Of a DNA stretch of 64,000 bases, positions 1 through 9,317 are shown one piece after another. Location: the NCBI RefSeq assembly GCF_023573145.1, contig NZ_CP097635.1:1178001-1242000 (forward strand), given 5' to 3'. The notes below the pieces were generated by a model. The model was not told where the DNA came from. It made no database searches and saw only the letters and a program-made list of their open reading frames with translations. Source of the DNA: Aquincola tertiaricarbonis. Its GTDB lineage: Bacteria; Pseudomonadota; Gammaproteobacteria; Burkholderiales; Burkholderiaceae_C. Position numbers and translations under genes: made by a program. Position 1 is the first letter of the stretch. Every line of letters starts with the position of its first letter.

Positions 1-822
1 AGCCGCCAGATCCAGCAGCTGGAACAGGCCCTGGGCGCGCAGCTGATCGACCGCAGCGCACGGCCGCTGCAGCTCACACCGGCGGGCCGCTTCTTCCTGG
101 AACAGACGGTGCAGATCCTGGCACGGCTGAAGGAAAGCACCGAGGCCACGCGCCGCATCGCTGAAGGCCGGCGCACCGTGTTCGGCATCGGCTTCGTGCC
201 CTCGGCGCTGTACGGGCTGCTGCCGGAGCTGATCCGCCAGTTCCGGCAGCTGCACACCGAGGTGGAGGTGCAGCTGTCGGAGCTGATCACGGTGCAACAG
301 GCCGAGGCGCTGAAGTCCGGCCGCATCGACGTGGGCTTCGGCCGGCTGGTGCTGGACGATCCCGACATCGAGAGCGTGACCCTGCTGGAAGAGCCCATCG
401 TGGCCGCCCTGCCCGCCCGCCACCCGCTGCTGCGGCGCAAGCTGCTGCCGCTGCAGCTGCTGGCCCAGGAGCCGCTGCTGCTGTACCCGGCGCGCCCCCG
501 GCCCAGCTATGCCGACCATGTGCTGCAGCTCTTCAAGGGCCGCGGCCTGACGCCGCGCGTGGCGATGGAAGCCAACGAGCTGCAGACCGCGCTCGGCCTG
601 GTGGCCGCCGGTGTGGGCATCGCGCTGGTGCCGGCCTCGGTGCGGCACCTGCACCGCAGCGAGGTGCACTACCGCCCGCTGGCAGACAGCACGGCGGTGT
701 CGCCGGTGATCATGAATGCGCGGGCCGGAGACCGCGATGCGCTGCTGGGCCGACTGCGCCAGCTGGCGCTGGAGCTGGCGCGCAAGCAGCACCATCCCGC
801 TTCACGCACCAGTTACAAATAG
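1..822 (+). CDS. LysR-family transcriptional regulator (5' end outside window)
   Basis: The reading frame is open from the first base, so the gene begins before the window. The first ~35 codons read as the end of a LysR winged helix and its linker helix (Q-L-E-Q-A-L-G-A-Q-L then LTPAGRFFLEQ), the usual LysR recognition-helix/wing signature. The rest (237 residues from the first in-frame GTG at 109) is a LysR substrate-binding domain with the typical G-R-I-D-V-G-F-G and G-L-V-A-A-G-V-G-I-A-L-V-P segments. This class resembles BenM/CatM-type regulators of aromatic catabolism, but the effector cannot be told from sequence. The stop lies 90 bases before the two-partner secretion genes; no link in function is evident. 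Confidence 0.9.
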   Translation, partial: SRQIQQLEQALGAQLIDRSARPLQLTPAGRFFLEQTVQILARLKESTEATRRIAEGRRTVFGIGFVPSALYGLLPELIRQFRQLHTEVEVQLSELITVQQAEALKSGRIDVGFGRLVLDDPDIESVTLLEEPIVAALPARHPLLRRKLLPLQLLAQEPLLLYPARPRPSYADHVLQLFKGRGLTPRVAMEANELQTALGLVAAGVGIALVPASVRHLHRSEVHYRPLADSTAVSPVIMNARAGDRDALLGRLRQLALELARKQHHPASRTSYK

Positions 823-912
823 CCGTCGTTCGCCCCGCTCCTCCGCCGATGCCCCGGCAAGGGGCATTTCTAGACTGACTCCATCCTGCAACAGGTCTCG
901 GAGTCGTCCTTG

Positions 913-2616
913 ATGTCTTGTATTTCCCGCCGCCGGCTGCGTGCCGGTCGCGGTCTGCTGTCCGGTGCGCTGCTGCTGGCCTTCGGCCAGCTGGCGCATG
1001 CCCAAAACGATGCCGGCTCACTGCTGCGCCAGTCCGAGCCCCGCACCCCCGAACTGCCGGGCCGGGCCCCGGCCCTGACGACACCGACGGCGCCCGCCAC
1101 CCCGGCGGCGGCCAGCGGCCCCCGCTTCGAACTGAAGTCGGTGGAGATTGAAGGCAACACCCTGCTGAGCCGCGCCGAGCTGGACGCGGTGCTGGCGCCG
1201 TGGGTGGGCCAGCGCGTGGGCATGGCCGAGCTGCAGCAGGCCGCCTCGGCGGTGCAGCAGGCCTATGCACAGCGCGGCTGGCTGGTGCAGGCCTACCTGC
1301 CTAGACAAGACGTGAGCAGCGGCCATGTGCGCCTGCGCATCGTCGAGGCCCGCTTCGGCGGCGTGCGCCTGGAAGGCGAGCCCGGCCGCTTCAACCCGGC
1401 GCTGGCCCGCGCCATCATCGGCGCGGCGCAGCCCACCGGCCAGGCGCTGAACCAGCAGGCGCTTGACCGCGGCCTGATGCTGGTGGACGACCTGCCCGGC
1501 GTGAGCATGTCGGCCAGCCTGCAGGCCGGTGAGCAGGAAGGCGAGACCGCGCTGGCGCTGCGCCTGACGGACACGCCGCGCTTCGGCGGCGAGCTGGGCT
1601 CGGACAACGCCGGTGGCCGCGCCACCGGCACCGGCCGCCTGTTTGCGACGCTGCGGCTGGACGGCCCGCTGGGCCGCGGCGACCAGTTCAGCACCACGCT
1701 GCTGCACAGCCAGGGCAACGACTACCTGCGCCTGGGCGGCAGCCTGCCGGTGGGCGTGAACGGCTGGCGCCTGGGCGCCAACGTGTCCACGCTCAGCTAC
1801 AAGCTCACCGAGCAGGACTTCAATGCGCTGGACGGCCGTGGCCGCTCGCACACCGCGGGGCTGGACGCCAGCTATCCGCTGGTGCGCTCGCGCGATCGCA
1901 ACCTGTACCTGCAGCTGTCGGCCGAGCGGCGCTACTTCCGCAACGAGGCCAATGGCACGCTGATCAGCCGCTACCACGCCGACGTGGGCACGCTGGGCCT
2001 GTCGGGCAACCTGTTCGACACCTGGGGCGGCGGCGGCAGCACCGGCGGCGGGCTGGTCTTCAGCCTGGGTCGGCTCAACCTCAACGACTCGCCCAATGCC
2101 GCGGCCGATGCGGCCAGCGTGCGCACCGCCGGCAGCTTTGCCAAGCTGCGCTACAGCCTGAGCCGGCTGCAGCCGCTGAACGCCTGGCTGGCCGGCTACG
2201 CCTCGCTGTCGGGGCAGTTCGCCGACGGCAACCTCGATTCCTCGGAAAAGCTGTACCTGGGTGGCCCGCAGGGCGTGCGCGCCTACCCGGCCAACGAAGG
2301 CGGCGGCAGCGCCGGATCGCTGCTGAACCTGGAACTGCGCGCCACCTTGTCGCCACAGTGGCGGCTGATCGGTTTCTACGACCGCGGCCAGGTGCGCACC
2401 AACGTCGACAACCGCCTGGTCGGCAGCGACCCCAACAGCTACGTGCTCGAGGGCGCCGGCGCCAGCCTGGGCTGGAGCGGGCCGAAGGCCAGCGACGTGC
2501 GCCTGACCTGGGCGCGCCGCTTCGGCCACAACCCCAACCCGACCTCCACCGGGCAGGACCAGGACGGTTCGCTCAAGCGCAACCGCGTGTGGCTGCAAGC
2601 CTCGCTCTCCTTCTGA
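913..2616 (+). CDS. TpsB outer-membrane transporter of two-partner secretion (ShlB/FhaC/HecB family)
   Basis: 567 residues. A Sec signal peptide ends near AHAQ (about residue 35). A POTRA domain follows at about 73-150 (F-E-L-K-S-V-E-I-E-G-N-T, then Q-R-G-W-L-V-Q-A-Y-L-P), then a 16-strand ShlB-type beta barrel ending in a terminal Phe (L-Q-A-S-L-S-F), the BAM recognition signal of outer-membrane proteins. ATG at 913 is chosen over the TTG at 910 because GGAG sits 9 bases upstream. FhaC-type proteins translocate one dedicated exoprotein across the outer membrane; the partner starts 5 bases after this stop. One odd patch at 1301-1309 uses a rare AGA codon inside a CTAGACAAG sequence that recurs elsewhere in the window. 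Confidence 0.95.
   Translation: MSCISRRRLRAGRGLLSGALLLAFGQLAHAQNDAGSLLRQSEPRTPELPGRAPALTTPTAPATPAAASGPRFELKSVEIEGNTLLSRAELDAVLAPWVGQRVGMAELQQAASAVQQAYAQRGWLVQAYLPRQDVSSGHVRLRIVEARFGGVRLEGEPGRFNPALARAIIGAAQPTGQALNQQALDRGLMLVDDLPGVSMSASLQAGEQEGETALALRLTDTPRFGGELGSDNAGGRATGTGRLFATLRLDGPLGRGDQFSTTLLHSQGNDYLRLGGSLPVGVNGWRLGANVSTLSYKLTEQDFNALDGRGRSHTAGLDASYPLVRSRDRNLYLQLSAERRYFRNEANGTLISRYHADVGTLGLSGNLFDTWGGGGSTGGGLVFSLGRLNLNDSPNAAADAASVRTAGSFAKLRYSLSRLQPLNAWLAGYASLSGQFADGNLDSSEKLYLGGPQGVRAYPANEGGGSAGSLLNLELRATLSPQWRLIGFYDRGQVRTNVDNRLVGSDPNSYVLEGAGASLGWSGPKASDVRLTWARRFGHNPNPTSTGQDQDGSLKRNRVWLQASLSF
1295..1310 (-). promoter_or_regulatory. Intragenic copy of the TTGTCTAG-type palindromic motif
   Basis: On the minus strand this reads TCTTGTCTAGGCAGGT, sharing 15 of 16 bases with the copy upstream of the MFS gene near 11.8 kb. 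It lies inside the TpsB coding sequence, so it may be chance or a cryptic site; it is listed because CTAG is scarce in this DNA and the flanks also match. Confidence 0.25.
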
Positions 2617-2621
2617 ACAGC

Positions 2622-5600
2622 ATGAACCGCATTTACCGCATCGTCTGGAACGAGGCCCAGGGCGCCTGGGTGGCCGTCACCGAAATCGCCAGGGGCCGTG
2701 GCCCGCGGGCCGTCCTGTCCGCCCGCAGCCTGCGCCGCATGGGCCTGGCCGCGCTGGCCGCCAGCGGCGCCGCCGCATTGGCCGCACCCCCCACCCCGGC
2801 CGCGCCCGCGCCCACCACGCTGCCCACCGGTGGCCAGGTGGTGGCCGGCCAGGCCGGCATCAGCCAGAACGGCGCCACGCTCACCGTGCAGCAGGCCAGC
2901 CAGCGCGCGGCCATCGACTGGCAGCGCTTCGACATCGGCCGCGATGCCACCGTGCGCTTCGCGCAGCCGGGCCGCGACGCCGTCACGCTCAACCGCGTGC
3001 TGGACAACCAGCCCAGCCGCATCTTCGGCCGCATCCAGGCCGATGGGCAGGTGTTCCTCAGCAACCCGTCGGGGGTGTACTTCGCGCCCGGCGCCAGCGC
3101 CGACGTCGGCGGCCTGGTGGCCACCACCATGGCCATCGGCGTGGACGATTTCATGGCCGGCAGCACCACCTTCGGCCGCCACGGCAGCACCGGCGCCGTG
3201 GTCAACGAAGGCACGCTGCAGGCCCGCTATGGCGGCTACATCGCGCTGCTGGCGCCCGAGGTGGTCAACAGCGGCCTGGTGCTGGCTCAGGCCGGCACCG
3301 TGGCCCTGGGCGCCGGTGAGGCGGTGGAGCTGCAGTTCGCGGGCGGGCAGCTCGCCAAGCTGCGCGTCGAGCCGGCCACCGTGGCGGCCTTGATCGAGAA
3401 CCGGCAGGCCGTGCAGGCGCCGGACGGCATCATCCTGATGTCCGCCCGCGCCGCACAGGCGCTGGGCGGCAGCGTCATCCGCCACAGCGGCGAGATGGCG
3501 GCCGACAGCCTGCAGGCGCAAGGCGGCCGCATCGTGCTGGAAGCCGACCGCATCGAGCTGGCCACCGGCTCGCGCACCAGCGCCACGGGTGCCACCGGTG
3601 GCGGCGACATCCGCATCGGCGGCGGCTGGCAAGGCAGCGGCGACACCTACCAGGCGCGCGAAGTGCTGCTGGCCGCGGGCGCCAGCGTCGATGCCTCGGC
3701 CACCGGCCGCGGCAACGGCGGCAGCGTGGTGCTGTGGAGCGACATCCACAACGCCGACAGCCGCACCGGCGTGTTCGGCAGCATCGCCGCCAAGGGCGGC
3801 GCGCAGGCTGGCGACGGCGGGCGCATCGAGACCTCGGGGCATGCCATCACCATCAGCGGCAGCACCGTGGATGCCAGTGCACCGCAAGGCAAGGGCGGCG
3901 AGTGGCTGATCGACCCGTACGACATGACGATCAGCAGCAGCGCGGCCGTGAACAACACCGGCTGGGCGTCGATCGGCACCGGCTCCAACATGTGGGTCGG
4001 CGACCTGCAAGGGGCGCTGAACAGCGGCAACAGCATCACGGTGCGCACCGGCAGCGGTGGCAGCGAGCGCGGTGACATCACCGTCAACGCCGCCATCACC
4101 AAGAGCAGCGGCAGCGAAGCCACGCTGACCTTCGAGGCGGCCAACTCCATCATCGTCAACCAGCCGATCAGCGCGACCAACGGCACACGCCTGAACGTGG
4201 TGTTCGACGCCGACAACAACAACGGCGCACGCGACGGCGCCGGCATGACGCTGCTGGCGGCCAACGTCAGCACCGGCGGCGGCGCGTTGAGCTTCGGCAC
4301 CGGTGCCACGCTGAGCCTGAACGGTGTCAACACGCTGGTGGGCGGCGACGTGTACCTGGGCAGCGGCGCCAGCACGCTGGCCACCGGCGGCGGCGCACTG
4401 ACCGTCAACGGCCAGATGCTGATCGCCAATCCGTCGGGCGTGACCATCACCACCGGCGGTGGCGCGGCCACCTTCCACGGCGCCATCGACAGCGCCAACA
4501 GCTTCAGCTTCGTCAACAGCGGCGCCATCACCTGGGTCGACGCCTTCAGCGATGCCAAGAACGGCACCGCGGGTGGTGCCGCCGTGGGCGACAGCTACCT
4601 GGCCACGCTGACCTCACGCGCCGAGAACATGATCGGCAGCCAGGTGGCCAACTATGCCGAATCGTGGCTGGGCGCACGCCGCTCCACCACGGCCAACGCC
4701 GCCACCCCCACGGGCGGCGCCGACAACACCTGGCGCTGGATTGCCGGCCCCGAAGGCCAGGCCGAGGGTGGCCAGGGCAAGCGCTTCTATGAAGGCCGTG
4801 ACACTTCCGGCGCCACCGTCACAGGGGCCTACTCGAACTGGAGCTCCAGCGAGCCGAACGACTTCAACCCCGGTGAAAGCGCTGCGCAGTTCATCGGCAA
4901 CTTCGGCCAGTGGAACGACATGCCGGCCAACCTGGCGGTGGGCACGGGTTACCTGCGCGAGACCAACCTGGCGGGATCGCCCCTGACCGTCAACGCCGGC
5001 GCGGGCCAAGTCAGCTTCCTGGGCAAGGTCGGCGGCCAGAAGGCCCTGGGCGCGCTCACCGTGACCGGCAGCAAGGTCACCATCGCCGGCGGCGGCGTGC
5101 GCACCGAAGGCGCGCAGACCTACAACGCGCCCATCGAACTGGGCGCTGGCGCCACGGTGCTGGAACGCACCGCTACGGACACCGACTTCACCCTGCCCGT
5201 CAACCAGACGATCACCTACACCGGCAACACCGCGTCCAGCCTCACCCTCCTGGCCACGCGCAACATCTTCATCGGCGACGGCACGCACATCACCTCGCAG
5301 AACGCAGCGCTGGACGTGGTGCTCAACAGCGACAGCGATCGCCCCAACGCCGCCGGCCGCGGCACGGCGCTGGCCGGCGGTGCCGTGGTCTCGCAGGCGC
5401 GCCTGGTCATCGACACCCATGGCGGCGACCTGATGATCGGCGGCGGCGATGCCCTGGACGGCAGCGGCATGGCCATCGGCGTGGCCAGCGGCAACGACTT
5501 CACCCGCGGCATCTTCCTGCGCTCGGCCACCGTCAATGCGGGCGGCGGCCACATCGAGCTGCGCGGCACCGGCAGCACCGCCGATGGTGAAGGCATCCTG

Positions 5601-8600
5601 ATCCAGTCCGACGGCGGCCAGAGCCGCTTCCGCACCACTGGCAGCGGCCACATCACGATGGAAGGCATCGGCGGCGCCGCCGGCACACCCAACGCCTGGA
5701 CCACCGGTGTGGCGCTGGAGATGACGGCGCTGCAGACCGACAGCGGCGCGATCACCCTCACCGGCGTCGGCGGCGGCTACGGCAGCAGCTCACCGGTCAA
5801 CCAGTCGGGCGTGCGCTTCGCCAATGCCGGCATCAACAGCGTGGTGTCGGCCAGCGGGCCCATCACCATCACCGGCACCATGGGCAGCCCGACGAGCTGG
5901 GCCACCAACGGCGCCGGCATCGAGTTCGCGACGGCCACCTCTGTGGGCAACGGCAACGGCACCGCGGGCACGGTGAGCGGCTCCACCGCCGACATCAGCT
6001 TGACCACCGACAACCTGTCGGTGGCCAACGGCACCGCGTTCTCGTCCAGCGGCACGCTGACGGTGGCACCGTTGACGGCATCGACCAGCATCGGCGTGGC
6101 CGGCGCGGCGGGCACGCTGCAGCTGATCCCCACCTTCGTGTTGAACGGCTTTGAGCGCGTCGTCCTCGGCCGCACCGACGGCACCGGCACCGTCAACGTG
6201 AACGCGATGACGGTCAACGATTCGCTCACGCTGCAAAGCGGCACCGGCGCGATCAACCTGCTGGGCGTGCTCAACGCGGGCACCAACAACGTGACGCTGC
6301 GCAGCGACGGCACCGTGACCGCGCAGGGATCGACCGGCGTGCAGGCCGCCAGCCTCGGCCTGCAAGGCAGCGGCAGCTTCAACCTCACGGGCAGCGCCAA
6401 TGCCATCGGCACCGTGGCGGGCTCCGTCGGCACGCTGAACCTGCAGCAGGCCGATGGGCTGACCATCGGCACCGTGGAAGGCGTGACGGGCCTGACGGGC
6501 ACCGGCACGCTGCGGGTGGACAGCGCCAACGGCGACCTGAACCTGGCAGGCAACGTGTCCACCTCGGCCACCGGCAACGATGCGGTCACGCTCAACGCCG
6601 GCAGCGCCACGGCGGCGGGCGCCGCCACCGGCGGCAACATCACCGCCACCAACGGCGTGACGGTGAGCGTGGGCAGCGGTGGCCGCGCCGCGCTGTACAC
6701 CGGCAGCGTGGCCAACAGCACCGGGCTGGAAGCGGTGGCCGGCAGCGGCAGTGGCCGCTTCCGTTACGGCAGCGACGAGAGCACCACCCAGTTCAGCCGC
6801 GCGCTGGGCAGCGGCGTGAACGTGGTCTACCGCGAACAGCCGCTGGTGACGCTGCAGGCCAGCAACGGCAGCAGCGTTTACGGCCAGGCCGTGGCGGGCA
6901 GCTTCAGCGGCAGCGGCTATGCCAACGGCGATAACGATGCCAACGCATTGACGGGCACCGCCAGCTACCAGTTCAGCGGCGGCCCGCGCTCGACCTCGGG
7001 CGCCTTTGCGGTGGGCACGCACCAGGTGGCGCTGAGCGGCCTGGCCTCCGACCTGGGCTACGCAGTGCAGACGGCCGGAGGCAGCTGGACGGTGACCCCG
7101 GCCACGCTGTCCGCGGTGTCGGGCATCACGGCGCAGGACAAGGTCTACAACGGCTTGACCACGGCCAGCCTGGACATCTCTGGCGCACAGTTCCAGGGCA
7201 TGGCGGTGGGCGATGAACTGACCCTGGCAGCGGCCAGCGGCCAGTTCGCCGACAAGAACGTCGGCAACGGCAAGACGGTGGGCATCACCGGCCTGACCCT
7301 CGGCGGCGCCGACGCGGGCAACTACGTGCTGGCCTCCAGCAGCGCCAGCACCACGGCCAGCATCACGCCGGCCAGCATCAGCGTCAGCGGTATCACGGCG
7401 CAGGACCGGGTCTACAACGGCTCCACCGTGGCCACGGTCAATACCTCGGGCGCCCAACTGCAGGGCCTGGTCAATGGCGACTCATTGACCGTGGCCAACG
7501 CCTCCGGCCGCTTTGCGGACAAGAACGTGGGCCAGGGCAAGACGGTGACCATCACGGGTGTGGTGCTGGTGGGCGACGATGTCGCCAACTACGTGCTGGC
7601 TGCCGGCAGCAGCACCGCCACCGCCAGCATCACCCCCGCCGCGCTGACGGCGGTGACGGGCATCACCGCGCAGGGCAAGGTGTACGACGGCAATACCGCC
7701 GCCACCCTCAACACCACCGGCGCGCAGTTCCAGGGCCTGCTGGCCGGTGACGTGCTGTCGGTGGCGCAGGCCAACGGCCGCTTTGCCGACAAGAACGCGG
7801 GCCGCAACAAGACGGTGGCCATCAGCGGCCTGGCGCTCGGCGGCACCGATGCCGGCAACTACGTGCTGGCCTCGACCACCGGCACCACCACCGCCAGCAT
7901 CACGCCGGCACAGCTGACGGCCGTCAGCGGCATCACAGCGCAGGACAAGGTGTACGACGCCGGCACCGCCGCCACCCTGAACACCGGTGCGGCGCAGCTG
8001 CAAGGCGTGCTGGGTGCCGACACGGTGCTGGTGGCCAGCGCCACCGGCCGCTTTGCCGACAAGAACGTGGCCAGCGGCAAAACCGTGACGGTGAGCGACG
8101 TGGCACTGGGCGGCGCGGATGCGGGCAACTACGTGCTGGCCAGCAATGCCAGCATCGCCGCCACCAGCGCCAGCATCACGCCGGCGGCCCTGAGCGTGGC
8201 CGGCCGCATCAGCGCGCGCAACCGGGTGGAAGATGGCACCACCACCGCCCAGGTGGACCTGTCGGGCGTGTCGCTGTCTGGCGTGGCCAGTGGCGATACC
8301 GTGACGCTGACCACCGGCCCTGCCCGCTTCGATTCGGCCCAGCAGGGCAATGGCCGCACCGTGACGGTGGCCGGTCTGGCCCTGGCGGGTGCCGACGCGG
8401 CCAACTACCGCCTGAGCACCGAACAGCTGACGACCACCGCCGACCTGTATGCGGCGCCGCCGCTCACCACGCCGGTGTTGCCGCCCGTGGTGGTGCCGAC
8501 GCCGCCGGTCGTCGCACCGGCAGGCCTGCCGGCGCCGGTTTCGGTGTCGGTGATCGCCGGCTCGGCGGCCGGGGTGCCTGTGGGTGCGCCCGCTGCGGCA

Positions 8601-9248
8601 GCGGTCACCGCGTCGCCGGCCACAGCCGCGGTCGGTGCTGCGGGGCCGGCCGGCACGGTCGCCGTGACGGCGGCCACCGGCGGCACCGCCTCCGCGGGCG
8701 CGTCACCCGCCCAGCCGGCTACTGCGAGCGTGGGTGGCGGCAGCGGCAGCGCTGGCAGCGGCAGCGCTGGCAGCGCGGCCCCGGGCGGTGCAGGCAGTTC
8801 GGGCACCGCAGGCGGCGGCTTCGGCACGCCCAGCAGCGGCGTCGGCGCGCAGGGCGCCCCGAGCACCGTGACGCCGGCCACCCCCAGCGGCGGCACCCCT
8901 GCGCCGCAGGGCGCAGGCGGCACGCCGTCGATCGCGGTGCAGCTGGTGCAGGCGCCGGGCACGGGCGGGTCGGGTGTGGTCACGGTCAGCGTGCCGCAGG
9001 AGGTGCTGCGCAGCGGCAACGGCTTCTCCTTCCCGCTGCCCGATGCGCTGCAGCAACCCATCAGCACCGGCGCCACGGTGAGCGTGAGCACGGCCGAAGG
9101 CCGGCCGCTGCCCGCCTGGCTGCGCTTCGACGCTGCCTCGGGCCGCTTCATCGGCCAGCAGGTGCCGGAAGGCGCCCTGCCGCTGCAGGTGCAGCTGGTG
9201 GTCAATGGCCAGCGCACGGTGATGTCGATCGCCCAGCAGTCGCGCTGA
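2622..9248 (+). CDS. TpsA exoprotein: filamentous-haemagglutinin-type adhesin with lectin-like and YDG-repeat domains
   Basis: 2208 residues, secreted by the TpsB encoded just upstream. Order of parts: an extended signal peptide region (M-N-R-I-Y-R-I-V-W-N-E, residues 1-55); a haemagglutination-activity/TPS domain (about 60-180) with N-P-S-G-V in place of the family's N-P-N-G-I; a beta-helix body rich in Gly, Asn, Ser and Thr; a C-type-lectin-like domain (about 632-785) with E744-P745-N746 and W764-N765-D766; more beta-helix; an MBG-like segment; five YDG-type repeats of about 90 residues (about 1500-1940); a Pro- then Ala/Gly/Ser-rich linker; and a C-terminal Ig/cadherin-like segment (L-P-A-W-L-R-F-D-A-A-S-G). 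The ATG at 2622 starts the extended signal peptide; the open frame running back to 2358 only overlaps tpsB. There is no good ribosome site, so coupling to tpsB is likely. Role inferred: surface or released adhesin that may bind a sugar. Confidence 0.93.
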   Translation: MNRIYRIVWNEAQGAWVAVTEIARGRGPRAVLSARSLRRMGLAALAASGAAALAAPPTPAAPAPTTLPTGGQVVAGQAGISQNGATLTVQQASQRAAIDWQRFDIGRDATVRFAQPGRDAVTLNRVLDNQPSRIFGRIQADGQVFLSNPSGVYFAPGASADVGGLVATTMAIGVDDFMAGSTTFGRHGSTGAVVNEGTLQARYGGYIALLAPEVVNSGLVLAQAGTVALGAGEAVELQFAGGQLAKLRVEPATVAALIENRQAVQAPDGIILMSARAAQALGGSVIRHSGEMAADSLQAQGGRIVLEADRIELATGSRTSATGATGGGDIRIGGGWQGSGDTYQAREVLLAAGASVDASATGRGNGGSVVLWSDIHNADSRTGVFGSIAAKGGAQAGDGGRIETSGHAITISGSTVDASAPQGKGGEWLIDPYDMTISSSAAVNNTGWASIGTGSNMWVGDLQGALNSGNSITVRTGSGGSERGDITVNAAITKSSGSEATLTFEAANSIIVNQPISATNGTRLNVVFDADNNNGARDGAGMTLLAANVSTGGGALSFGTGATLSLNGVNTLVGGDVYLGSGASTLATGGGALTVNGQMLIANPSGVTITTGGGAATFHGAIDSANSFSFVNSGAITWVDAFSDAKNGTAGGAAVGDSYLATLTSRAENMIGSQVANYAESWLGARRSTTANAATPTGGADNTWRWIAGPEGQAEGGQGKRFYEGRDTSGATVTGAYSNWSSSEPNDFNPGESAAQFIGNFGQWNDMPANLAVGTGYLRETNLAGSPLTVNAGAGQVSFLGKVGGQKALGALTVTGSKVTIAGGGVRTEGAQTYNAPIELGAGATVLERTATDTDFTLPVNQTITYTGNTASSLTLLATRNIFIGDGTHITSQNAALDVVLNSDSDRPNAAGRGTALAGGAVVSQARLVIDTHGGDLMIGGGDALDGSGMAIGVASGNDFTRGIFLRSATVNAGGGHIELRGTGSTADGEGILIQSDGGQSRFRTTGSGHITMEGIGGAAGTPNAWTTGVALEMTALQTDSGAITLTGVGGGYGSSSPVNQSGVRFANAGINSVVSASGPITITGTMGSPTSWATNGAGIEFATATSVGNGNGTAGTVSGSTADISLTTDNLSVANGTAFSSSGTLTVAPLTASTSIGVAGAAGTLQLIPTFVLNGFERVVLGRTDGTGTVNVNAMTVNDSLTLQSGTGAINLLGVLNAGTNNVTLRSDGTVTAQGSTGVQAASLGLQGSGSFNLTGSANAIGTVAGSVGTLNLQQADGLTIGTVEGVTGLTGTGTLRVDSANGDLNLAGNVSTSATGNDAVTLNAGSATAAGAATGGNITATNGVTVSVGSGGRAALYTGSVANSTGLEAVAGSGSGRFRYGSDESTTQFSRALGSGVNVVYREQPLVTLQASNGSSVYGQAVAGSFSGSGYANGDNDANALTGTASYQFSGGPRSTSGAFAVGTHQVALSGLASDLGYAVQTAGGSWTVTPATLSAVSGITAQDKVYNGLTTASLDISGAQFQGMAVGDELTLAAASGQFADKNVGNGKTVGITGLTLGGADAGNYVLASSSASTTASITPASISVSGITAQDRVYNGSTVATVNTSGAQLQGLVNGDSLTVANASGRFADKNVGQGKTVTITGVVLVGDDVANYVLAAGSSTATASITPAALTAVTGITAQGKVYDGNTAATLNTTGAQFQGLLAGDVLSVAQANGRFADKNAGRNKTVAISGLALGGTDAGNYVLASTTGTTTASITPAQLTAVSGITAQDKVYDAGTAATLNTGAAQLQGVLGADTVLVASATGRFADKNVASGKTVTVSDVALGGADAGNYVLASNASIAATSASITPAALSVAGRISARNRVEDGTTTAQVDLSGVSLSGVASGDTVTLTTGPARFDSAQQGNGRTVTVAGLALAGADAANYRLSTEQLTTTADLYAAPPLTTPVLPPVVVPTPPVVAPAGLPAPVSVSVIAGSAAGVPVGAPAAAAVTASPATAAVGAAGPAGTVAVTAATGGTASAGASPAQPATASVGGGSGSAGSGSAGSAAPGGAGSSGTAGGGFGTPSSGVGAQGAPSTVTPATPSGGTPAPQGAGGTPSIAVQLVQAPGTGGSGVVTVSVPQEVLRSGNGFSFPLPDALQQPISTGATVSVSTAEGRPLPAWLRFDAASGRFIGQQVPEGALPLQVQLVVNGQRTVMSIAQQSR
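4525..4975 (+). other. C-type-lectin-like domain inside the TpsA exoprotein
   Basis: The encoded stretch has the bacterial C-type lectin pattern: W-V-D-A-F, Y-L-A-T-L-T-S-R-A-E-N, W-L-G-A, W-R-W-I-A-G-P-E, N-W-S-S-S-E-P-N-D, Q-W-N-D-M-P and G-Y-L-R-E. EPN and WND are the calcium/sugar-contact motifs of mannose-type C-type lectins. No cysteines are present, as is usual for bacterial members. Confidence 0.75.
7117..8450 (+). repeat. Five in-frame YDG-type repeats (period about 265-272 bases)
   Basis: Repeats begin near 7119, 7384, 7655, 7924 and 8196. Each opens with S-G-I-T-A-Q-D-K-V-Y-(N/D)-G or a variant, and closes with G-N-Y-V-L-A-S then a T-A-S-I-T-P-A linker. The fifth is degenerate (R-V-E-D-G). 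They are divergent protein repeats, not identical DNA repeats, so phase variation by slippage is unlikely. Confidence 0.85.
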
Positions 9249-9266
9249 CCCATCGCTCCACCGTCA

Positions 9267-9302
9267 CGCCACCGGCCGCCCTCGGCGCCCGGTGGCGTTT
9301 TT
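9267..9302 (+). terminator. Rho-independent terminator after tpsA
   Basis: A perfect 9-bp stem (CGCCACCGG pairing with CCGGTGGCG, 9267-9275 and 9289-9297) with a 13-base loop is followed directly by five T residues (9298-9302). It lies 18 bases past the tpsA stop and before the convergent kinase gene. Confidence 0.9.
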
Positions 9303-9317
9303 CATGGCGCCGCGCCG

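Noticed and set aside
864..880. TTTCTAGACTGAC before tpsB as another operator copy
   Set aside because: It shares only the TCTAGAC core; the flanks do not match the TTGTCTA-N2-CA pattern.
1018..2598. Long open frame on the minus strand opposite tpsB
   Set aside because: It is Ala/Gln/Val/His-rich with no family pattern, and is the complement of a clear POTRA/barrel gene. High GC leaves many antisense frames open.
2358..2621. Upstream in-frame extension of tpsA
   Set aside because: It overlaps the end of tpsB in another frame and reads as Arg/Gln-rich noise. The extended signal peptide begins exactly at 2622.
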